DNA from: Aurantiacibacter zhengii
GTDB lineage: Bacteria; Pseudomonadota; Alphaproteobacteria; Sphingomonadales; Sphingomonadaceae
Assembly: GCF_003584125.1 (NCBI RefSeq)
Contig: NZ_QXFL01000002.1
Coordinates: 1 to 64,000, forward strand
Direction of reading: 5' to 3'
Length of the DNA stretch: 64,000 nt
The position numbers and the translations under genes are program-made. Below are positions 1-8,315 of the stretch, one piece after another (the first letter of the stretch is position 1; every line of letters starts with the position of its first letter). The notes under the pieces were generated by a model. It saw only the letters and a program-made list of their open reading frames with translations, searched no databases and was not told the DNA's origin.

Positions 1-1094
1 GCGGAGAAGTCGGTCGGCAGCGCCAGCGCCTCGTCCAGCGCATTGGTGTGCAGCGACTGCGTGCCCCCCAGCACCGCGGCCAGCGCTTCCAGCGTGGTGC
101 GGATCACGTTGTTGTAGGGGTCCTGCTCCTGCAATGACACGCCCGAGGTCTGGCAGTGGGTGCGCAGCATCTTCGACTTGGGGTTCTTGGCCCCAAGCTC
201 GTCCATCACGTCGTGCCACAGCACGCGGCCTGCGCGCATCTTGGCGATCTCCATGAAGAAGTTCATGCCGATGCCCCAGAAGAACGACAGCCGCGGCGCA
301 AAGGCATCGATGTCGAGGCCCGTTGCCATCGCCCGCTTCACGTATTCCTTGCCGTCGGCAATGGTGAAGGCCAGCTCCTGCACCGCCGTCGCACCTGCCT
401 CGTGCATGTGATAGCCGCTGATCGAGATCGAGTTGAAGCGCGGCATGTTGGCAGAGGTATAGGCAATGATGTCCGACACGATCCGCATCGAGGGTTCCGG
501 CGGATAGATGTAGGTGTTGCGGACCATGAACTCCTTCAGGATGTCATTCTGGATCGTGCCGGAGAGCTTCTCCTGCGCAACGCCCGAACGCTCGGCCGCA
601 ACGATATAGAACGCCAGCACCGGGATCACCGCGCCGTTCATCGTCATGGAGACGCTCATCTCGTCCAGCGGGATCTGGTCGAACAGGATCTCCATGTCGC
701 GCACGGTATCGATGGCAACGCCGGCCTTGCCCACGTCTCCAACGACGCGCGGATGGTCGCTGTCATAGCCCCGGTGCGTCGCCAGGTCGAAGGCGACAGA
801 CAGCCCCTTCTGCCCAGCCGCCAGGTTGCGGCGATAGAAGGCATTGCTCTCCTCCGCCGTCGAGAACCCCGCATACTGCCGGATCGTCCAGGCACGGCCT
901 GTATACATGCTCGCATAAGGCCCGCGCGTGAACGGCGCGAACCCCGGAAAACCCGGATCCAGCCCCTCTGCATCCCCCGCCGCATACAGCGGCTGCACCG
1001 CAATCCCCTCCGGCGTATGCCACACAAGATCACGCCCCTTCACTTCCCTGTCAGCGCGCGAATGCCAGTCGGCCTTGGTCGGTTTTTCGGTCAT
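1..1094 (-). CDS. scpA: methylmalonyl-CoA mutase large subunit, N-terminal part (runs off the left edge)
   Basis: Translating the minus strand from the ATG at 1094 gives [14 protein letters not shown] and then typical mutase blocks: [59 protein letters not shown], and [14 protein letters not shown] close to the edge. The family isomerises (R)-methylmalonyl-CoA to succinyl-CoA with adenosylcobalamin, the last step of propionyl-CoA assimilation. About 364 residues of the substrate-binding TIM barrel are present; the cobalamin-binding C-terminal domain lies outside the window. No frameshift is seen. Confidence 0.95.
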   Translation of the reverse strand, partial: MTEKPTKADWHSRADREVKGRDLVWHTPEGIAVQPLYAAGDAEGLDPGFPGFAPFTRGPYASMYTGRAWTIRQYAGFSTAEESNAFYRRNLAAGQKGLSVAFDLATHRGYDSDHPRVVGDVGKAGVAIDTVRDMEILFDQIPLDEMSVSMTMNGAVIPVLAFYIVAAERSGVAQEKLSGTIQNDILKEFMVRNTYIYPPEPSMRIVSDIIAYTSANMPRFNSISISGYHMHEAGATAVQELAFTIADGKEYVKRAMATGLDIDAFAPRLSFFWGIGMNFFMEIAKMRAGRVLWHDVMDELGAKNPKSKMLRTHCQTSGVSLQEQDPYNNVIRTTLEALAAVLGGTQSLHTNALDEALALPTDFS

Positions 1095-1299
1095 GACCAG
1101 GGTTCATACAGACGCGCCCCGCCGTTTCAACGCACGACACCAGAAAACACGAGGATGTTGGGACGAACGCAGCGAATATCGCCGCCTGCAGGCGGCACCG
1201 GCGCGGTGATCATCGCGCCCCTATCGCACTAGGGCTTTCCTACGCGGCCGCGCCGCATGCACGACCGCCTGCGAATCAAACTGTAACGGAATCAAATAC

Positions 1300-1713
1300 A
1301 TGGCAATTCTCGAATCGCTCATCGGTCCTATCGCCTCGATCATCGACAAGGTGGTCCCCGACAAGGAGGCGCGGGAACGGGCGAAGATAGAGCTGATCAA
1401 GCTCGAAGGTACCCAGGATATGCAGCAGATCGAAGCGCGCCTTTCCGCCATCGTCGCGGAAGCCAGTTCCGCCGACCCCTGGACCAGCCGCGCACGGCCC
1501 AGCTTCCTTTATGTGATGTACATCCTGCTGTTGACCGCCCTGCCGATGGGCGTGCTCTCGGCGTTTTCCCCCGTCACCGCGCGCGAGATCGCGCAGGGGA
1601 TGAACGCCTACCTGGGCGGACTCCCCGAACCGCTCTACGCCCTCTTCGGCACGGGCTATCTCGGCTATACCGCCGCGCGCCAGTGGGGGAAGGTCAAGGG
1701 AGTGGAGAAATAG
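1300..1713 (+). CDS. GTA-type holin (3-TM holin family)
   Basis: The 137-residue protein has an amphipathic N-terminus (MAILESLIGPIASIIDKVVP), a charged stretch with many Glu/Lys, and hydrophobic segments at about 65-85 and 100-120. The segment DPWTSRARPSFLYVMYILLL resembles the three-helix holin family linked to release of Rhodobacter-type gene transfer agents. Holins open the inner membrane so endolysin can reach peptidoglycan. No endolysin or GTA structural gene adjoins it; in Rhodobacter capsulatus the GTA lysis genes also lie apart from the capsid cluster. AACGGA at 1285-1290 is a plausible ribosome site. The family match is from memory of the pattern. Confidence 0.7.
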   Translation: MAILESLIGPIASIIDKVVPDKEARERAKIELIKLEGTQDMQQIEARLSAIVAEASSADPWTSRARPSFLYVMYILLLTALPMGVLSAFSPVTAREIAQGMNAYLGGLPEPLYALFGTGYLGYTAARQWGKVKGVEK

Positions 1714-1738
1714 GGCGAGCCCGACGCAAGTATGCAAT

Positions 1739-1777
1739 CAGCCCTTGGCCCGGGCCCGCTCGAACGTCTAAGGGCTG
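1739..1777 (+). promoter_or_regulatory. inverted repeat over the aroQ ribosome-binding site
   Basis: CAGCCCTT (1739-1746) and AAGGGCTG (1770-1777) are perfect 8-bp complements separated by 23 nt. The right arm contains AGGG, the apparent Shine-Dalgarno sequence, 7 nt before the aroQ ATG at 1782, so pairing would hide the ribosome site. Any regulatory role is inference. Confidence 0.3.
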
Positions 1778-1781
1778 ATGC

Positions 1782-2216
1782 ATGACTGATACCATTTTTG
1801 TACTCAACGGACCCAACCTCAACCTTCTCGGCGTGCGAGAGCCCGAAATCTACGGAGCCGAAACGCTCGACGACATCGCCTCTCGCCTCGAGGATCGGGC
1901 ACGCCCGCTCGATATCGAGATCGACATGCGCCAGTCCAACCACGAGGGCCACCTGTGCGACTGGCTGCACGAAGCCCAGTCCTCCGGCGCCAAGGCCGTC
2001 ATTCTCAATGCCGGCGCGCTGACGCATACCTCGCTCGCGCTTTACGATGCGATCAAGTCGATCAAGACGCCCGTGATCGAAGTTCACGTTTCCAATCCCG
2101 CCGGACGCGAGGCCTATCGCCACAAGAGCTATGTCGGCATGGCTGCGCTGGGCTCCATCGCGGGCTTTGGCGCTTACGGATACGAGCTGGCACTGGATGC
2201 GGCTGCCAAGCTTTAA
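1782..2216 (+). CDS. aroQ: type II 3-dehydroquinate dehydratase
   Basis: A 144-residue protein, the usual size for the dodecameric type II enzyme. It converts 3-dehydroquinate to 3-dehydroshikimate in the cytosolic shikimate pathway. FVLNGPNLNLLG at the N-terminus is the family signature; Arg19 and catalytic Tyr24 (GVREPEIYG) are present, as are the substrate-binding NAGALTHTS (Asn76, His82) and EVHVSNP (His102). It is the first gene of a run with accB and accC, an order common in proteobacteria. Confidence 0.96.
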   Translation: MTDTIFVLNGPNLNLLGVREPEIYGAETLDDIASRLEDRARPLDIEIDMRQSNHEGHLCDWLHEAQSSGAKAVILNAGALTHTSLALYDAIKSIKTPVIEVHVSNPAGREAYRHKSYVGMAALGSIAGFGAYGYELALDAAAKL

Positions 2217-2299
2217 TCTGGGCCGTCAGGCTTGCCTTGCCGCGCGGCAGGCTCTAGCCGGACAGTCTATTTGCAAATTGGTCGCAGAATGGGGAATGC

Positions 2300-2803
2300 A
2301 TGCCTGAGAACAAAGGCACACCGGCCCGCAAGGGTGGTCTGAACGTCGATACAGCGCTGGTCCGCGAGCTTGCCGATATCCTGAACGAGACCGGCCTTAC
2401 CGAGATCGAGGTTGAGGACGACGATCGCAAGATCCGCGTCTCTCGCGGGGCAGTCGCCACGTCGATGGCTGCACCCGCCCCGATGGCGATGGCAGCGCCT
2501 GCCGTTGCAGCCCCCGCGACTGCGGAAGGTCAGGGTGCCACGACTCCCGAATCCGCGCCCGTCGACATGGCGAACGCCGTGAAATCGCCCATGGTCGGCA
2601 CCGCCTATCTCGCTCCCGATCCGGGATCCCCCAACTTCGTCGCCGTTGGCGACAGCGTGAAGAAGGGTGACACCCTGCTGATCGTGGAAGCGATGAAGGT
2701 GATGAACCCGATCACCGCGCCCAAGGATGGCACGGTCAAGGATCTGATGATCGGCAACGGCGAGCCGGTGGAATTCGACCAGCCTCTCGTCATCGTGGCC
2801 TAG
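2300..2803 (+). CDS. accB: acetyl-CoA carboxylase biotin carboxyl carrier protein
   Basis: 167 residues. The N-terminal part (about 15-50) interacts with biotin carboxylase in the family, an Ala/Pro/Met-rich linker covers about 52-85, and the C-terminal biotinyl domain contains VEAMKVMNP with biotinyl-lysine at Lys133. It carries the carboxyl group between biotin carboxylase and carboxyltransferase in the first step of fatty acid synthesis. It ends 11 nt before accC, so the two are almost certainly co-transcribed. Confidence 0.96.
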   Translation: MPENKGTPARKGGLNVDTALVRELADILNETGLTEIEVEDDDRKIRVSRGAVATSMAAPAPMAMAAPAVAAPATAEGQGATTPESAPVDMANAVKSPMVGTAYLAPDPGSPNFVAVGDSVKKGDTLLIVEAMKVMNPITAPKDGTVKDLMIGNGEPVEFDQPLVIVA

Positions 2804-2814
2804 GGGTTCATCGA

Positions 2815-4173
2815 ATGGGCATTTCCCGGATACTGATTGCCAACCGCGGCGAAATCGCGCTGCGCATCCATCGTGCCGCCCATGAAATGGGGATCGAGAC
2901 CGTCGCGGTGCACTCCACTGCCGACGCCGATGCGATGCATGTGCGCCTCGCCGATCACGCCGTGTGTATCGGTCCGCCGGCCGCCAGCGAAAGCTATCTG
3001 AACCACGCCGCGATCATCTCGGCTGCCGAAATCACCGGCGCGGATGCAATCCACCCCGGCTATGGCTTCCTGTCCGAAAACGCGAAGTTCGCCGACATCG
3101 TGGAAGCGCACGACATTGCCTGGATCGGGCCCAAGCCCGAACACATCCGCACCATGGGTGACAAGGTACAGGCGAAAAAGACCGCCGGCGCGCTGGGCCT
3201 GCCGCTGGTGCCGGGCAGCGACGGGGCCGTCTCCGATTTCGACGAGATGAAGCGGGTCGCCAAGGAAATCGGTTATCCGGTCCTGGCCAAGGCGGCTGCG
3301 GGCGGCGGTGGCCGGGGCATGAAGGTTATTCCCAGCGAGGACCAGCTGGAAAGCCTGGTAAAGCAGGCGATGAACGAGGCGAAGTCCGCCTTCGGCGACG
3401 ACACGATGTACCTCGAAAAGTATCTCGGCAATCCGCGCCACATCGAATTCCAGGTATTCGGCGATGGTCGCGGTAACGCGATTCACCTGGGGGAGCGCGA
3501 TTGCTCGCTCCAGCGCCGTCACCAGAAGGTGTTCGAGGAAGCGCCCTCGCCCGTCATCACGCACGAAGACCGCATGCGGATGGGCGGCATCGTCGCCGAT
3601 GCCATGGCCGCAATGGAATATCGCGGCGCGGGCACTATCGAGTTCCTGTGGGAGAACGGGGAGTTCTACTTCATCGAGATGAACACCCGCCTGCAGGTGG
3701 AGCATCCGGTGACCGAGGCCATCACCGGCCTCGATCTGGTGCGCGAACAGATCCGCATCGCCGACGGCAAGGACCTGTCGGTCAAGCAGGAAGACATCGA
3801 ATTCAAGGGCCACGCGATCGAATGCCGCATCAACGCCGAGGACCCGTTCACCTTCGCCCCCAGCCCCGGCAAGATCGACTACTATCACCAGGCGGGCGGC
3901 ATGCACGTGCGCGTCGATAGTGGCCTTTATGCCGGATATACGATCCCGCCCTATTACGATTCGATGATCGCCAAGCTGATCGTTTACGGTCGAACGCGCG
4001 AAGGGTGCCTGATGCGCCTGCGCCGGGCGCTGGAGGAGATGGTGATCTCTGGAGTGAAGACCTCGATTCCGCTCCACCAGGAACTGCTCAAGCAGCCGGA
4101 CGTGATCAGCGGCGACTACACCATCAAGTGGCTCGAGGAATGGCTGGCCGAGCGAGAGGCCGGTACCGAATAG
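2815..4173 (+). CDS. accC: acetyl-CoA carboxylase biotin carboxylase subunit
   Basis: 452 residues, the normal length. It starts with ILIANRGEIALRIHRAAHEM and continues with the ATP-grasp region: the glycine-rich AAAGGGGRGMK loop, the ERDCSLQRRHQK segment, FIEMNTRLQVEHPVTE with the carboxylation-site residues, and EDPFTFAPSPG near the C-terminus. It uses ATP and bicarbonate to carboxylate the biotin on AccB. No key residue appears missing. Confidence 0.97.
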   Translation: MGISRILIANRGEIALRIHRAAHEMGIETVAVHSTADADAMHVRLADHAVCIGPPAASESYLNHAAIISAAEITGADAIHPGYGFLSENAKFADIVEAHDIAWIGPKPEHIRTMGDKVQAKKTAGALGLPLVPGSDGAVSDFDEMKRVAKEIGYPVLAKAAAGGGGRGMKVIPSEDQLESLVKQAMNEAKSAFGDDTMYLEKYLGNPRHIEFQVFGDGRGNAIHLGERDCSLQRRHQKVFEEAPSPVITHEDRMRMGGIVADAMAAMEYRGAGTIEFLWENGEFYFIEMNTRLQVEHPVTEAITGLDLVREQIRIADGKDLSVKQEDIEFKGHAIECRINAEDPFTFAPSPGKIDYYHQAGGMHVRVDSGLYAGYTIPPYYDSMIAKLIVYGRTREGCLMRLRRALEEMVISGVKTSIPLHQELLKQPDVISGDYTIKWLEEWLAEREAGTE

Positions 4174-4206
4174 AACGATCCTTGTTGCCTTAGCGGAGTG
4201 ATCAAT

Positions 4207-6138
4207 ATGCGCTGGATTAGCCTGCCCCTCGCCATCGTGTCGCTCTCCGGCCCCGCGCTTGCGCAGGACGATGCCGAGGCGGTGGTCGACAAGCCAGCGG
4301 CGATCGTCGCGGACGGCATACCGGCCATCCCGGCATCCCTGGCAGAAGAGACGCGCCCCTATTTCGAGTACCGCACCGCCAGCTTTGGTGGCTGGAACGC
4401 GGCGGACCGATCGATGATCGTGCGCACGCGTTTTGCCGACACGGCCCAGGTCCACCGCGTGGCCACGCCCGGCGGCGCGCGAATGCAGATGACTTTCGAG
4501 GCCGAGCCTATCGGCGGGGCAACCTACTCTCCGGATGGCAGCGTGCTGCTGGTTTCCAAGGACATCGGCGGTAACGAGTTCGATCAGATTTTCCGCTACG
4601 AAAATGGCCAGCTGGTCCTGATGACCGATGGCACGAGCCGCAACGGCCTGGGCGCATGGTCGAGCGACGGCTCGCTGGTTGCTTTCAGTTCCACGAAGCG
4701 CAATGGCCGCGATACCGATCTCTACGTGATGGATCCGCGCGATCCTTCGACCACGCGCATGCTGGCGGAGCGGCAGGGCGGCGGCTGGTTCGTCGTCGAC
4801 TTCACGCCGGACGACAGCGCCGCGCTGGTGGCCAACTACATCTCGGTCCAGAATATCGAGCTTTACCGGATCGACCTTGCCACGGGTGAGGAAACCCGCA
4901 TCACCGATCCCGGCAATCCGATTGCCTTCAGCGGGATCGAATATGCCCCCGATGGCCGCCTGTGGATTTCGACAGACCAGGGATCCGATTTCAAGCGGCT
5001 GGGCACGCTCGATCCTTCGACCGGCGCTTTCACGCCGGTGGTAGAGGAAGAGTGGGACATCGCCTCTTTCGACATTTCCGAAGACGGCAGCTTCATCGCC
5101 TACGAAGTCAACGCAGCCGGTCGCTCGCAGTTGAAGATCTACGACACGGAAGGCGGTGCGATACGCGCAGCCGACTTGCCGCCGGGCGTCGTGGGCGGGT
5201 TCGAAATCGCGCCTTGGGGTGATGTCGGCTTTACCTTCAGTTCGAACCAGGCTTCATCCGACGCTTACAGCCTCGATCCCGAAACGCTGGAACTGACGCG
5301 CTGGACCGTCAGCGAGACCGGCGGCCTTGACCCGACAGCCAACGTGCTGCCCGAACTGGTCGAGATCGAGAGTTTCGACGGGGAGCCCATGTCGGGCTTC
5401 CTCTACCGCCCGGACCCGGAGCGCTTCCCCGGCCCGCGTCCGCTGATTGTCGATATCCACGGCGGTCCTGAAGGTCAGTCCTCGGCCAGCTTCCAGGGTC
5501 GCGCGAACTATCTCATCAACGAATGGGGCGTGGCGATTTTCGAGCCGAACGTGCGCGGTTCCACCGGCTACGGCAAGCGCTTCGTCAGCCTCGACAACGG
5601 CCCTTTCCAGCGTGAGGATTCGGTGCGCGACATCGGTGCCTTCCTCGACGTGCTGGAGGCCGATCGCGCCATTGATGCGACCCGCATGATGGTGACCGGC
5701 GGCAGCTACGGCGGGTACATGTGCTATGCCAGCGCCCTGCGTTACGGCGACCGTTTCGATGCCGCTGCCTGCGTCGTTGCAATTTCCAACTTCGTCACTT
5801 TCCTGGAAAATACAGAGGATTACCGCCGGGACCTGCGCCGGGTGGAATACGGCGACGAGCGCGATCCGCAGCAGCGTGCCAAGCTGATCGAGATCAGCCC
5901 GCTGACCCGCATCGACGAACTCGACATCCCGCTGCTGGTGGCGACGGGTGCCAACGATCCTCGCGTTCCCGCCTCGGAAGCGGACCAGGTGATCGAGGCC
6001 GTGCGCGCCAACGGCAGGGAGGCGTGGCATTTCCTCGCCGAGAACGAAGGCCACGGCTTCGCTCGCAAGGAGAACGCCGATTACTACTACTGGACGTTCC
6101 TGACCTTCGTGCGCGAAAACCTGCTGTCCGACAATTGA
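4207..6138 (+). CDS. exported S9-family (prolyl oligopeptidase-like) serine peptidase
   Basis: The frame is open from a GTG at 4198, but GGAG at 4194-4197 is well spaced for the ATG at 4207, which begins a signal peptide (MRWISLPLAIVSLSGPALAQ). The mature protein has an N-terminal beta-propeller with TolB-like repeats and a C-terminal alpha/beta-hydrolase domain. The catalytic triad is visible: Ser500 in GGSYGGYM, Asp584 in GANDPRV and His616 in NEGHGF. It probably trims peptides in the periplasm. It follows accC by 33 nt but is functionally unrelated. Confidence 0.9.
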   Translation: MRWISLPLAIVSLSGPALAQDDAEAVVDKPAAIVADGIPAIPASLAEETRPYFEYRTASFGGWNAADRSMIVRTRFADTAQVHRVATPGGARMQMTFEAEPIGGATYSPDGSVLLVSKDIGGNEFDQIFRYENGQLVLMTDGTSRNGLGAWSSDGSLVAFSSTKRNGRDTDLYVMDPRDPSTTRMLAERQGGGWFVVDFTPDDSAALVANYISVQNIELYRIDLATGEETRITDPGNPIAFSGIEYAPDGRLWISTDQGSDFKRLGTLDPSTGAFTPVVEEEWDIASFDISEDGSFIAYEVNAAGRSQLKIYDTEGGAIRAADLPPGVVGGFEIAPWGDVGFTFSSNQASSDAYSLDPETLELTRWTVSETGGLDPTANVLPELVEIESFDGEPMSGFLYRPDPERFPGPRPLIVDIHGGPEGQSSASFQGRANYLINEWGVAIFEPNVRGSTGYGKRFVSLDNGPFQREDSVRDIGAFLDVLEADRAIDATRMMVTGGSYGGYMCYASALRYGDRFDAAACVVAISNFVTFLENTEDYRRDLRRVEYGDERDPQQRAKLIEISPLTRIDELDIPLLVATGANDPRVPASEADQVIEAVRANGREAWHFLAENEGHGFARKENADYYYWTFLTFVRENLLSDN

Positions 6139-6158
6139 GCGAAAGCCGGAAACCCTAG

Positions 6159-7163
6159 ATGCCTTCCATTACCGATATCGGGATCCTGCTTGCAGGGCTT
6201 GCGCTGCTGATGGTTGGCGGCGACGTGATGGTGCGCGGCGCTGTCGGTATTGCCGAACGGCTGCGCCTGTCGCCCATGCTGATCGGCCTGGTGGTGGTGG
6301 GGCTTGGCACGTCCAGCCCCGAACTCGCCGCCAGCGTGCAGGCCGCGCTGGCCGGATCTCCGGGGCTGGCCATCGGCAACATCGTTGGCTCCAACCTTGC
6401 CAACCTGCTGATGGTTCTTGGCGCTTCGGCGCTGATCGCACCGATGGCGGTGGACCGCACGGCCCTGTGGCGCGACGGCGGCGTCGGCCTGGCAGCCGCG
6501 CTGGCCATGGTTGCCGCCAGCTTTACCCTGGGGCTGGATCGCACCGTTGCGGCCATCTTCCTTGCCGGCCTCGCCGCCTACATCTGGTATGCCTACCAGC
6601 AGGAAAGGCTGGCCCCGGCAGACCAGCCATACGATCATACCGCCGCCTATGATCGCGCGGTGGCGTCGGAAGGCCTAGATCCGGCCCTGCATCCCAACGA
6701 CAGCCCGAAGCAGAGCCTTGGAAAGGCGCTCGGTTTCTTCGTGGTCGGACTGGTCCTGATCGTGGGTGGTGGCACGCTGCTGGTAAACGGTGCCGTGTCC
6801 ATCGCGTCGGCCATGGGGGTCAGCGAGACGGTGATCGGGCTTACCATCGTCGCCATCGGCACCTCCGCTCCGGAACTGGTGACATCGGTCATCGCTGCAA
6901 TTCGCGGGCAGAGCGACATTGCGCTGGGCAACGTGCTCGGTTCCAACATCTATAACATCCTCTTCATCGGCGGGGTGACCGGACTGGTCGCGCCGGGCGC
7001 GATCCCCGAGAAGATCATTGCCTTCGACCTGCCGCTGGCCACGCTGGCCGCCTTCGTGGTGATGGTGTTCGCCTTCACGGGAGGTCGCCTGTCCCGGCGA
7101 GAGGGGGGCGCGCTGCTGCTCGCCTACATCGTCTACACCGCTTTCACGTCGGGATTGGTTTGA
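6159..7163 (+). CDS. calcium/sodium antiporter (CaCA family, YrbG-like)
   Basis: 334 residues of mostly hydrophobic sequence with the duplicated alpha-repeat of the CaCA superfamily: GLGTSSPELAASVQAAL followed by GNIVGSNLANLLMV in the first half, and AIGTSAPELVTSVIAAI followed by GNVLGSNIYNILF in the second. The acidic residues in the two alpha-repeats bind the cation. A hydrophilic loop (about 145-185) separates the halves. It is an inner-membrane exchanger, probably exporting Ca2+ against Na+ or H+. It begins 20 nt after the peptidase gene. Confidence 0.92.
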   Translation: MPSITDIGILLAGLALLMVGGDVMVRGAVGIAERLRLSPMLIGLVVVGLGTSSPELAASVQAALAGSPGLAIGNIVGSNLANLLMVLGASALIAPMAVDRTALWRDGGVGLAAALAMVAASFTLGLDRTVAAIFLAGLAAYIWYAYQQERLAPADQPYDHTAAYDRAVASEGLDPALHPNDSPKQSLGKALGFFVVGLVLIVGGGTLLVNGAVSIASAMGVSETVIGLTIVAIGTSAPELVTSVIAAIRGQSDIALGNVLGSNIYNILFIGGVTGLVAPGAIPEKIIAFDLPLATLAAFVVMVFAFTGGRLSRREGGALLLAYIVYTAFTSGLV

Positions 7164-7204
7164 AGGTCAGGTGCCGGTCGGCCAGTTGCTGACCTGTCCT
7201 GCGA

Positions 7205-7636
7205 TCAGTCGAAAGTGAATCCGGCGGCCCTGGCCTCGGCAATCACCTCCGCGCCGGTCTGGCGGGGATGGTCGCTGTCCAGCTTGCACCACACAGGTGC
7301 CTCGTCGCAGAAAATTTCCTTTTCCACCGGGTAGTTGTCGGCATCGCTGAACAGCCCGGCGAGGAAGCTGCGTTTCCCCGTTGGCAGGAACCTGTACCAC
7401 AGGCCCGACCCGCATTTGGCGCAGAAGGCCCGTTCCGCCCACTCGCTCGACTGGTAGGTGCCGATTGCATCCTCGCCCGTGATTGCGAAACTTTCGCCCG
7501 TTACTGCCGGATAGAACGCTCCGCTCCACCGGCGACACATGTCGCACTGGCAGACTTCGATGTGACCTGATGGCGAACTGAGGGCAATCTGGACCGCGCC
7601 GCAGAGGCAATGGCCTTCGATGGTGTCCTGCCCCAC
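7205..7636 (-). CDS. GFA-family (glutathione-dependent formaldehyde-activating enzyme-like) zinc protein
   Basis: The GTG at 7636 gives a 143-residue protein starting just after the lrp stop codon; the frame is open much further upstream, but that part overlaps lrp. Zinc-binding motifs of the GFA family are present: CLCGAVQ, CQCDMCRRWSG and FCAKCGSGLW. The fold is shared with the S-hydroxymethylglutathione synthase Gfa, though most family members have no proven activity. Its position suggests co-transcription with the Lrp regulator. The start codon is uncertain. Confidence 0.85.
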   Translation of the reverse strand: MGQDTIEGHCLCGAVQIALSSPSGHIEVCQCDMCRRWSGAFYPAVTGESFAITGEDAIGTYQSSEWAERAFCAKCGSGLWYRFLPTGKRSFLAGLFSDADNYPVEKEIFCDEAPVWCKLDSDHPRQTGAEVIAEARAAGFTFD

Positions 7637-7641
7637 CCCGG

Positions 7642-8106
7642 CTATTCCAGCGGAACGCCCGGCATGTGCTTGGACGTGCGGATCGTCAGCGATGTCTTCA
7701 CACTTCCCACGTTGGGCGCAGGTGTCAGCTTGCTGGTAAGGAATTCCTGGAAGCTTTGCAGGTCGCGGCTGACGATCTTCAGGATAAAATCGATCTCGCC
7801 ATTGAGCATGTGGCACTCGCGTACCTCGTCGAGCGTGGCGATGTGATCCTCGAACGCCTTCAGCGCCTCCTCGGCCTGGCTTCGCAGGCTGACCATGGCG
7901 AACACCGTGATGGCGAAGCCCAGCTTGGAAGCGTCGAGGTCCGCATGATAGCCGCGGATGACCCCTTCCTCCTCCAGCGCCCTTACACGGCGAAGGCAAG
8001 GCGGTGCTGTCAGGCCGACACGTCGGGCGAGATCGACATTCGTCACGCGCCCTTCCGCCTGCAATTCGGCAAGCAAACGACGGTCGATCTTGTCGAGTGT
8101 GGACAT
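7642..8106 (-). CDS. Lrp/AsnC family transcriptional regulator
   Basis: From the ATG at 8106 (MSTLDKIDRRLLAELQAEGR) the protein has 154 residues: an N-terminal winged helix with recognition helix VGLTAPPCLRRVRALEEEGV, then a RAM/ligand-binding domain (VRECHMLNGEIDFILKI). Lrp-family proteins form octamer-like assemblies and sense amino acids. A 46-codon in-frame extension upstream has no family resemblance and is excluded. It is divergent from the kinase-like gene at 8316, and the intervening about 210 bp probably holds both promoters. Confidence 0.93.
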   Translation of the reverse strand: MSTLDKIDRRLLAELQAEGRVTNVDLARRVGLTAPPCLRRVRALEEEGVIRGYHADLDASKLGFAITVFAMVSLRSQAEEALKAFEDHIATLDEVRECHMLNGEIDFILKIVSRDLQSFQEFLTSKLTPAPNVGSVKTSLTIRTSKHMPGVPLE

Positions 8107-8315
8107 GACTGATCCCCCTGGGGCCTCTTCCGCAATCTCCAGTGCGGATTGCGCAACTTCTACCACGCCGAAACGTGTTTCTGCATAACAAAGTTCCTTA
8201 TGAATGTAATTGTCCCCTTTTGCAACGCATCGGTCCTTAACCATGCTTGCTCCGGGCGACGCGGCTAATGGGAAAGTTGGTAATTTCTTAACCTTCTGCC
8301 GACTGGAGCCGCCCT

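Noticed and set aside
7164-7195. Hairpin AGGTCAG/CTGACCT between the antiporter and GFA genes
   Set aside because: The loop is 18 nt, the stem only 7 bp and there is no T-run, so it is weak as a terminator.
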